A stretch of DNA of 13,652 bases from contig JAJECB010000198.1 in assembly GCA_022822245.1 (NCBI GenBank), positions 1 through 13,652 on the forward strand. Reading direction: 5' to 3'. Every line of letters begins with the position of its first letter. Positions within the stretch are counted from its first letter, which is position 1. Shown in pieces: positions 8,244-13,652 of this stretch. Source of the stretch: Gammaproteobacteria bacterium (GTDB lineage Bacteria; Pseudomonadota; Gammaproteobacteria; HK1). Below the pieces are notes generated by a model. The model was not told where the DNA came from, searched no databases, and saw only the letters and a list, made by a program, of their open reading frames with translations. Both the position numbers and the translations under genes were made by a program.

Positions 8244-10366
8244 CGCCGGGGGCGCTCCGCCGCCGGTTCGGGCCGGGCGGGCGTACCGTCCGCCGGCCGG
8301 ATCATCACGAGGTTCGCCTCGCCGTCGATCTCGAACCACCCGCCCGGGCCGACCACCGCCGTCGACTCTCGCTCCTCGACGATCGCGGGACCCGGGAAGC
8401 GGTCGCCGGGACGAAGCGCGTATCGGTCGTAGACCGGGGTCTCGACCGGCCCGCCGCCCTCCGGGAAGTACGCGAGCCGGGTGCCCTTGCGGGCCTCCCG
8501 GCCCGCGCCGCCTTGCGCGACCCCGCGGCCGTCCGCCGCCGCCCGCCCCTCGCCGCCCGTCCGGGCGGCGACCCGGACGCTCACCACCTCGATATCGACC
8601 CCCGGGGGCACCCGGGAGTAGACCCGTTCGTACTCCCGCCGGAACGCGTCCGCGATGCCCGCCGCCGACGCCGGCGCATACGGTCCTTCGGGCAGCTCGA
8701 CGACGAGCTCGAAGTCCTGGCCGCGGAAGCGGAGATCCGCGGAACGCACGACCTCGGCCGCGCCGGGGTCGTGCCCGGTGTGCGCGAGCACCGCCCGGCA
8801 CTCCTCCTCCAGGCGCCGGTAGGTTCCCTCGAACCGTGCCCAGTCGAGCGCAGCGAGGGGCTCGGCCACCGTCGCCACCCGGTCCGCCCGGGCGGGGGCG
8901 AGGAGGAGCCCGAGGGCGGAGGCGACGCCGGCGGAGGGCGGACAGACGATCCGCTCGATGCCGAGCCGGGCGGCGAGGTACCAGGCGTGGACCGGCCCCG
9001 CTCCGCCGGTCGCGAGGAGGACGTAGCGGCGGGGGTCGCGCCCGCGTTCGGCGATGTGGACCCGCGCCGCGCTCACCATGTTCTCGGTGACGACGTCGAA
9101 GACGCCGCGGGCGAGCTCGAGGCCGGCGAGTCCGCTCGCCGGCCCGAGCGACGCAAGCGCCGCTTCCGCCGCGTTTCGACAAAGGGGCATGCTGCCCCCG
9201 GCGAAGGACGCCGCGTCGAGGTAGCCGAGAACGAGGTCCGCGTCCGTGACCGTCGGCTCCCCGCCTCCCCGGCCGTAGCACGCGGGCCCGGGCTCGGAGC
9301 CCGCGCTCTCGGGCCCGACCTTGAGGAGCCCCAGCTCGTCCACTCGCGCGATGCTGCCGCCGCCCGCGCCGATCTCGATGAGCTCAAGGGCCGAGATCCG
9401 GAGCGGAAGCCCGCTCCCGGGGATGAAGCGGCGTTCCCGGCAGGCCTCGAAGGCGTGGGTGACGAGGGGCTCGCCGCCGTCCACGAGGCAGAGCTTGGCC
9501 GTCGTCCCTCCCATGTCGAAGGCGAGGAGGTCTCCGTGTCCGGCCCGCGCCCCGAACCACGCGGCCGCGATGGCCCCCGCGGCCGGACCGGACTCGAGCA
9601 TCCGCACCGGGAAGCGCCGCGCCTCGTCGACGTCGGTGAGCCCTCCGCTCGACAGCATGAGGAGGAGGCGGCACCCGATCCCGTGCGCCGCGACCCGATC
9701 GCCGAGCCGTTCGACGTAGCGCGCCGCGAGCGGCATGAGAAAGGCGTTGGCCACGGTGGTCGAGATCCGCTCGAACTCCCGGATCTCGGGCGCCACCTCC
9801 GACGAGATGGCGACGGGCAGGCCGGGGTGGCGTTCCTCGATGCGATCGCGGGCGCGGCGCTCGTGCTCCGGGTTGGCATAGGCGTGGAGGAAGCCGATCG
9901 CGACCGCGTCGACTCCGAACCCCGCGAGCCCGGACATCGCCTCGTCGAGAGATGCCTCGTCGAGCGGCTCCAGCACCTCGCCGTTCGCCCCCATCCGCTC
10001 CGCCGCCTCGAGCCGCCGGTCGCGCGGGACCAGCGGCGGCGGCTTCGCAATGGTGAGGTCGTAGAGCTCGTACTTGCGCTCGCGTCCGATCTCGAGGGCG
10101 TCCCGAAACCCGCGGGTGGTGATGAGCCCGGTGCGCGCGCCCCTGCGCTCGATGAGGGTGTTGGTGAAGAGGGTGGTCGCATGCACCACGCGCTCCACCG
10201 CCCCGGGATCGAGGCGACCCTCCGCGAGGAGCCCCGCGACCCCCTCCTCCGCCCCGCGGGCCGGGTCGTCGTGGGTGGTGAGGACCTTGCGCGCGACGGT
10301 CCGCTCCGGCCCCCGCACCACGATGTCGGTGAACGTCCCGCCGATGTCGATCCCGATCGACCACAT
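8240..10366 (-). CDS. hyuA: Hydantoinase A / N-methylhydantoinase alpha subunit (HyuA family)
   Basis: A 708-residue HyuA-family protein with the actin-like ATPase fold. The N-terminal phosphate loop is GIDIGGTFTDIVV (residues 5-17). It is followed by VHATTLFTNTLIERRGARTGLI (61-82), the second phosphate motif FDMGGTTAKL (283-292), IGAGGGSIARVDELG (332-346) and GPESAGSEPGPACYGRGG (351-368). These cover the hydantoinase/oxoprolinase N-terminal and central domains; a C-terminal domain of about 200 residues completes the usual length. HyuA supplies ATP hydrolysis for ring opening by the HyuAB complex. The ATG at 10364-10366 gives the motif at the normal distance from the start; the M20 gene ends 28 bases upstream, and hyuB starts inside the stop codon. 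All motifs look intact. Confidence 0.93.
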   Translation of the reverse strand: MWSIGIDIGGTFTDIVVRGPERTVARKVLTTHDDPARGAEEGVAGLLAEGRLDPGAVERVVHATTLFTNTLIERRGARTGLITTRGFRDALEIGRERKYELYDLTIAKPPPLVPRDRRLEAAERMGANGEVLEPLDEASLDEAMSGLAGFGVDAVAIGFLHAYANPEHERRARDRIEERHPGLPVAISSEVAPEIREFERISTTVANAFLMPLAARYVERLGDRVAAHGIGCRLLLMLSSGGLTDVDEARRFPVRMLESGPAAGAIAAAWFGARAGHGDLLAFDMGGTTAKLCLVDGGEPLVTHAFEACRERRFIPGSGLPLRISALELIEIGAGGGSIARVDELGLLKVGPESAGSEPGPACYGRGGGEPTVTDADLVLGYLDAASFAGGSMPLCRNAAEAALASLGPASGLAGLELARGVFDVVTENMVSAARVHIAERGRDPRRYVLLATGGAGPVHAWYLAARLGIERIVCPPSAGVASALGLLLAPARADRVATVAEPLAALDWARFEGTYRRLEEECRAVLAHTGHDPGAAEVVRSADLRFRGQDFELVVELPEGPYAPASAAGIADAFRREYERVYSRVPPGVDIEVVSVRVAARTGGEGRAAADGRGVAQGGAGREARKGTRLAYFPEGGGPVETPVYDRYALRPGDRFPGPAIVEERESTAVVGPGGWFEIDGEANLVMIRPADGTPARPEPAAERPRR

Positions 10367-10394
10367 GCCGGAAAGCCTGACCCGGTCCCGGAAG

Positions 10395-11657
10395 CTACGC
10401 GGTGAGGTAGTCGAAGGCGGCGAGGGCGTGGGTGCGGAGCACGTGGTGGAACTCCTCGATGCTGACGCTCTCGTCCGCCGCCCCCATTCCGGCCGGTGAG
10501 CAGCCGTGGACGAAGGCGGGGACCCCCCGCGCCCGCCAGAACCGGGTATCGGTCCCCCCGAGCCCGACGACCGGCCGCGGGGTCACCCCCCGCGGACCGG
10601 CCCCGGCGTTGCGCACGAGGTGCCCCACCATCTCGTGTCCCGGGTCCGACCAGTTCGCCTCGATGTCCCCGGTATCGAGCTCCTCGAAGCGCACGCCCCC
10701 GTGGCGGCCCGCGATCGAAACCACCTCCCCTCTCACCTCGTCCCGGGAGATCCCGACGGGGAGCCGGAAGTCGACCTCCAGCACGCACTTCGCGGGCAGC
10801 ATGTTGATCGAGACGCCTCCGCGCACGGTTCCCACGTTCACCGACACCCGGCGCATCACCTCCGCCGCCCCGGCCCCGAGCGAATCCTCGATGGCCGCGC
10901 GCACTTCCGGCCGGTCCAGGGCCTCCCGGACGACGGAAGGCTCGTCCGGCGCCTTCGACTCGATCGCCTCGAGGTCCCGGACGAGATGGGCGGCGAGCCG
11001 GTTCGCGCTCGCCCCGGTGTGCGGGTAGGCGCTGTGGCCGCCCGGCCCCTCGACGGTGAACCGGAACCAGAGCATCGACTTTTCGCCGAAGCGGACCGTC
11101 CCGAGGCCGCTCGGCTCGGTGTTGAGCACGCAGTCCCCGAGCACCTCGTCGCCGCAGCGCTCGGTCAGCCAGCCGGACCCCCACCGCCCCCCGGTCTCCT
11201 CGTCCGAGACCACGGTCAGGGTGACCCGGCCGGGAAGCTCGTTCCGCAGGCGGTGAAGGTACGCGTGCGCGAAGAGGAGCGCGGTCGTCCCGCAGTTCAT
11301 GTCGACGGCCCCCCGCCCGTGGACCCGGCCGTCCGCGAGGTCCCCGGAGAACGGATCGCGCGACCACGCGGCGCGGTCGCCGGGCGGGAACACGTCGAGG
11401 TGCCCGTTCAGCACGAGATGCCGGCCGGCTCCGCGCCCGGCGAACGTGCTGACGAGGTTCGGCATCTCCGGGCGCGGTGCCTCGGTACGCCACGAGACGC
11501 CCTCGTCGGCGAGGAACCGGGACACGAGCTCGGCCGCGGCGGTGGTGTCGCCGGGCGGATTGGAGGTGTCGATCCGGGTGAGCGATCGGAGCAGCGCGAC
11601 CTGCCGCTCGCGCTCCCCGTCGATCCACCCGAGGAGCCGGTCGCGAGGCGCGGTCAC
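10395..11657 (-). CDS. M20-family metallohydrolase (ArgE/DapE-like deacylase or carbamoylase)
   Basis: A 420-residue zinc-dependent hydrolase of the M20 family, which cleaves N-acyl, N-carbamoyl or N-succinyl amino acids. Visible motifs are GHLDVFPPGD (His86, Asp88), GRGAVDMNCG (bridging Asp119), SDEETGG (Glu153, Glu154), NTEPSG (Glu181), the dimerisation-domain GPGGHSAYPHTG (204-215) and GLGGTDTRF near the C-terminus. The late metal-ligand His usual just before a [DN]E pair (as in HxxDE) reads Gly392 here (MGAADE); a similar MGAxDE form occurs, as I recall, in some M20 members. The GTG start (11655-11657) overlaps the amidohydrolase stop (GTGA); the long upstream extension of the open frame is shadow sequence. 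Position between an imidazolone-type amidohydrolase and HyuAB suggests it releases an amino acid from an N-carbamoyl or N-formimino/formyl product, which is an inference. Confidence 0.85.
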   Translation of the reverse strand: MTAPRDRLLGWIDGERERQVALLRSLTRIDTSNPPGDTTAAAELVSRFLADEGVSWRTEAPRPEMPNLVSTFAGRGAGRHLVLNGHLDVFPPGDRAAWSRDPFSGDLADGRVHGRGAVDMNCGTTALLFAHAYLHRLRNELPGRVTLTVVSDEETGGRWGSGWLTERCGDEVLGDCVLNTEPSGLGTVRFGEKSMLWFRFTVEGPGGHSAYPHTGASANRLAAHLVRDLEAIESKAPDEPSVVREALDRPEVRAAIEDSLGAGAAEVMRRVSVNVGTVRGGVSINMLPAKCVLEVDFRLPVGISRDEVRGEVVSIAGRHGGVRFEELDTGDIEANWSDPGHEMVGHLVRNAGAGPRGVTPRPVVGLGGTDTRFWRARGVPAFVHGCSPAGMGAADESVSIEEFHHVLRTHALAAFDYLTA

Positions 11658-12892
11658 GCGAGGGTTCCGAGCGGCCGCGTCTCGTGGACGACGACCCCGT
11701 CCTTGACGACGAGGGTGCAGTCCGAGCCCCCGATCCGGTAGGCGAGCCCGCGCGGGTCCTCCGTGTCCCACGCCGCGAGGTCGGCGGCGCGGCCGAGCGC
11801 GATCCGCCCCGCCTCGTCCGAGAGACCGAGGGCGCGGGCCCCGTTCACCGTGAAGCCGCGGAGCGCCTCCTCCGGGGTCAGCCGGAAGAGGTAGCAGGCG
11901 AGGTGCATCTGCGAGGACGGCGAGACGGTGGGCGAGCTCACCGGGTTGGAATTGGTCGCGAGGGCCATCGGCACCCCGAGCTCGCGGAAGAGGTCGACGG
12001 GGGGCTTGCGGGTCTCGTGGAAGGTGAGGTGCGCCCCGGGAAGGAGGGTCGCGACGGTGCCCGCCTCGGCCATCGCCTCCACCGTCGCCCGCGAGGCGTA
12101 CTCGAGGTGGTCGGCGGAGAGCCCGCGGTGCTTCGCGACGACCCCGCCCGCCCCGAAGTCCGTGTACTGGTCCGCGTGGAGCTTGACCGGCAGGCCGAAC
12201 GACCGCGCGCGGTCGAAGAGGCGGCCGATCTGCGCGTGGCTGTAGCCGTTCGCGTCGCAGAAGCCGTCGACGTGGTCGACGACGCCCTGCCGCGCCGCCT
12301 CGGGCAGGACCTCCTCGCACATGAACGTGACGTAGTCGTCCCGGCGCCCGCCGAACTCCTCGGGGGGAAGCCCGTGCGCCCCGAGGTAGGTGGAGACGAC
12401 GGTGACCGGGAGGTCCTCGCCGAGCGCGCGCGACACCCGCATCTGGCGGAGCTCGGTGTCCCGGTCGAGCCCGGCGCCGGACTTGCTCTCGACGGTAGTG
12501 ACCCCGTTCGCGACGAGGCGGCTCATGCGGCGCCGGCTCGCCGCGTAGAGGGCCTCCTCGGAAAGCGCCCGGGTGCGCTTCGCCATCGCCCAGATCCCGG
12601 CCCCCGCGGGCTCCAGATCCCACCGCCCCCCGCCCTGGGACAGCACCTCGAAGTCGTCCAGGCCCTCTTCTCCGTAGACGATGTGGGTGTGCGGGTCCAC
12701 GAGCCCCGGGGTGACGACCTGCCCGCCGAGGTCGCGCACCTCGCCCGCCTGGTCCTCGCGCGCCGCGGCGCTCGGCCCGATCCAGGCGATCTTCCCGTCC
12801 GTGATCCCGATCGCGCCGTCCGCGACGAGCCCGAAGGGCTCCTCGCCGTCCATCGTCGCGACGTTGGCGTGCGTCAGCAGCAAGTCGAACAT
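11654..12892 (-). CDS. Divergent imidazolonepropionase-like amidohydrolase (HutI-related)
   Basis: A 412-residue amidohydrolase-superfamily protein, close in length to HutI (about 405), which opens imidazolonepropionate in histidine breakdown. It keeps PGLVDPHTHIVYG (metal His68, His70), STYLGAHGLPPE (His173), VKLHADQ (His239), SADHLEY (His262) and the C-terminal LFRLTPEEAL...ARALGL and GRAADLAAWD segments of HutI. It differs where HutI holds its substrate: the Gly-Asp-Arg usual after HTHxxxxG is GEEG, KSGYGL is KSGAGL, and the TD[CF]NPG motif is TNSNPV, so the metal or general-base Asp is Asn314. Start ATG at 12890-12892 is chosen because AAGGAGG stands eight bases before it; a start 32 codons upstream would translate the REP repeat. 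It may act on another imidazolone or cyclic ureide, or be catalytically altered. It heads the operon with the M20 and hydantoinase genes. Confidence 0.8.
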   Translation of the reverse strand: MFDLLLTHANVATMDGEEPFGLVADGAIGITDGKIAWIGPSAAAREDQAGEVRDLGGQVVTPGLVDPHTHIVYGEEGLDDFEVLSQGGGRWDLEPAGAGIWAMAKRTRALSEEALYAASRRRMSRLVANGVTTVESKSGAGLDRDTELRQMRVSRALGEDLPVTVVSTYLGAHGLPPEEFGGRRDDYVTFMCEEVLPEAARQGVVDHVDGFCDANGYSHAQIGRLFDRARSFGLPVKLHADQYTDFGAGGVVAKHRGLSADHLEYASRATVEAMAEAGTVATLLPGAHLTFHETRKPPVDLFRELGVPMALATNSNPVSSPTVSPSSQMHLACYLFRLTPEEALRGFTVNGARALGLSDEAGRIALGRAADLAAWDTEDPRGLAYRIGGSDCTLVVKDGVVVHETRPLGTLA

Positions 12893-12900
12893 CCGCCTCT

Positions 12901-12907
12901 CCTCCTT
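12901..12907 (-). promoter_or_regulatory. Strong Shine-Dalgarno site that fixes the HutI-like start
   Basis: AAGGAGG on the minus strand with eight bases to the ATG at 12892. It decides against the longer in-frame start at 12988, whose extra residues derive from the intergenic repeat. Confidence 0.85.
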
Positions 12908-12950
12908 TTCTGGGTCCCGGGCCGACTCCCTCAAGTCGCTTGACATGGTA

Positions 12951-12980
12951 GTAGGTCGGATTGGCGAAGCGTAATCCGAC
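12951..12980 (+). repeat. REP-like palindromic element, copy A
   Basis: A 30-base element with a GTAG head followed by an imperfect palindrome: GTCGGATT (12955-12962) pairs with AATCCGAC (12973-12980) around a 10-base loop containing GCGAAGC. The GTAG foot plus palindrome is the layout of REP elements mobilised by RAYT transposases, and this particular GTCGGAT...ATCCGAC sequence is familiar from intergenic DNA of many proteobacteria (from memory). It lies 58 bases upstream of the HutI-like gene and makes an inverted pair with copy B. Confidence 0.75.
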
Positions 12981-13014
12981 GTTGACAATCCGGGAAGCGC
13001 GCGTCACACGGGAT

Positions 13015-13044
13015 GTCGGATTACGCTTCGCTTATCCGACCTGC
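13015..13044 (-). repeat. REP-like palindromic element, copy B (inverted)
   Basis: The reverse complement of this stretch matches copy A at 27 of 30 positions; differences are one base in the GTAG head (GCAG here) and two in the middle. Its own stem is GTCGGAT (13015-13021) with ATCCGAC (13034-13040). The two copies face each other across 34 bases, the arrangement known as a BIME, and could also pair with each other into one long stem. The position after the pyruvate carboxylase stop would suit a transcription-ending or RNA-protecting hairpin. No RAYT transposase gene is in the window. Confidence 0.75.
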
Positions 13045-13127
13045 CGGGAGAGATGACGACTCCCTGGCATCCGGACACCCTCGCGCGGACGATCGGCGAG
13101 ACCCGCGCGGGCGGGGCGTTCGGGCTC

Positions 13128-13652
13128 TCAGACCGCAGCGTACTCCAGGAGCAGGTCCTTGGCGTCGACCGACTGCCCCGGCGCGACGTGCAGGGCCGAG
13201 ACGGTGCCGTCGCGCTCCGCGTGCAGGGCGGTCTCCATCTTCATCGCCTCGATGGTCATGAGGAGATCGCCCGCGACCACGGTCCGTCCCTCGACCACCG
13301 CCATCGACGCCACCACGCCAGGCATCGGCGCCGCGACGTGGCAGGGGTCGGCGGGATCCGCCTTCGGCCGCCGGACCACCGACGCCGCCGCCTCGCGACT
13401 CGCCACCATGACCGAGCGCGGCTGACCGTTCAGCTCGAAGAACACCCGAACGTTGCCTTCCTCGTCGATCTTGCCGATGGCGAGACAGCGAACCACCAGG
13501 GTCAGCCCCCGATCGAGCTCGAACGAGACCTCGCGCCCCGGGGGCAGTCCGTAGAAGAACACCTCGGTCGGCAGCGCCGACACCGGACCGTACTTCCCGC
13601 GCCGCTCCGCGTAGTCGGTGAACACCCTGGGGTAGAGGAGCCAGGACCAGAG
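13128..13652 (-). CDS. pyc: Pyruvate carboxylase, C-terminal part
   Basis: The last 174 residues of a biotin enzyme that enters from the right edge. The visible start LWSWLLYPRVFTDYAERRG, then GPVSALPTEVFFYGL, LDRGLTLVVRCLAIGKID and VFFELNGQPRSVMV, are hallmarks of the carboxyltransferase-tail/allosteric region of single-chain pyruvate carboxylase (normally about 1150 residues). After it comes the biotin carrier domain with APMPGVV and IEAMKMET; the biotinyl Lys codon is 13239-13241. The enzyme makes oxaloacetate from pyruvate, ATP and bicarbonate in the cytosol. The stop is TGA at 13128-13130. An oxaloacetate decarboxylase alpha chain is less likely because the LPTEVFFYG and FFELNGQ segments are typical of pyruvate carboxylase. 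No disruption is seen in the visible part. Confidence 0.9.
   Translation of the reverse strand, partial: LWSWLLYPRVFTDYAERRGKYGPVSALPTEVFFYGLPPGREVSFELDRGLTLVVRCLAIGKIDEEGNVRVFFELNGQPRSVMVASREAAASVVRRPKADPADPCHVAAPMPGVVASMAVVEGRTVVAGDLLMTIEAMKMETALHAERDGTVSALHVAPGQSVDAKDLLLEYAAV

Noticed and set aside
8513..10405. Plus-strand ORF of 630 codons opposite hyuA
   Set aside because: No recognisable motifs and fully antisense to HyuA motifs that are intact; a shadow frame.
12893..12988. N-terminal extension of the HutI-like protein
   Set aside because: It would translate the REP repeat and the Shine-Dalgarno site; the ATG at 12892 with AAGGAGG fits HutI length.
13013..13261. Plus-strand ORF beginning MSDYASLIRP
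   Set aside because: It begins inside REP copy B and runs antisense into pyc; such peptides are known by-products of this repeat.
1..13652. tRNA, rRNA, CRISPR array, insertion sequence
   Set aside because: I looked for cloverleaf-like segments, regularly spaced repeats and transposase motifs and saw none; the only repeats are the REP pair and the microsatellite.

Overview
The window is GC-rich DNA, roughly 70% by eye, and almost every gene lies on the minus strand, so it reads right to left. It looks like a piece of chromosome from an aerobic, high-GC, probably proteobacterial organism. The reasons are a single-chain pyruvate carboxylase, a fused acyl-CoA carboxylase, an Mrp/complex-I-type antiporter subunit, a REP-like inverted repeat pair of a kind common in proteobacterial intergenic DNA, and dense gene packing with 4-base start/stop overlaps. 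The genus cannot be fixed from what is visible.

Right end (13652 to 12893): the C-terminus of pyruvate carboxylase enters from the right edge and ends at 13128. The gap that follows holds two inverted copies of a 30-base REP-like palindrome (12951-12980 and 13015-13044).

Middle (12892 to 6642): a tight four-gene operon encodes a divergent imidazolonepropionase-like amidohydrolase, an M20 metallohydrolase, and the two hydantoinase subunits HyuA and HyuB. Three of the four joints are overlapped or nearly so: GTGA at 11654-11657, a 28-base gap before hyuA, and GTGA at 8240-8243. Together these genes could hydrolyse an imidazolone or hydantoin ring and cut the N-carbamoyl or N-acyl product to an amino acid. 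The amidohydrolase lacks several residues that mark true HutI, so the substrate is probably not the normal histidine intermediate. This module is the best candidate for something undescribed here.

A 370-base gap (6272-6641) separates that operon from the next. It carries the only plausible plus-strand gene, a short helical ORF without a good start codon.

Left half (6271 to 1): a single-chain biotin-dependent acyl-CoA carboxylase (BC, BCCP, CT) is split by a one-base frame change at a run of eight G on its coding strand (4707-4714). It is followed by a small gene of clearly lower GC (about 54%), a two-helix membrane protein, an MrpD-like proton-conducting subunit, and the N-terminal part of a luciferase-like (LLM) flavin/F420 oxidoreductase that runs off the left edge. 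The last four genes overlap one another by 4-8 bases and are probably translationally coupled. The MrpD-like gene ends in a trinucleotide microsatellite.
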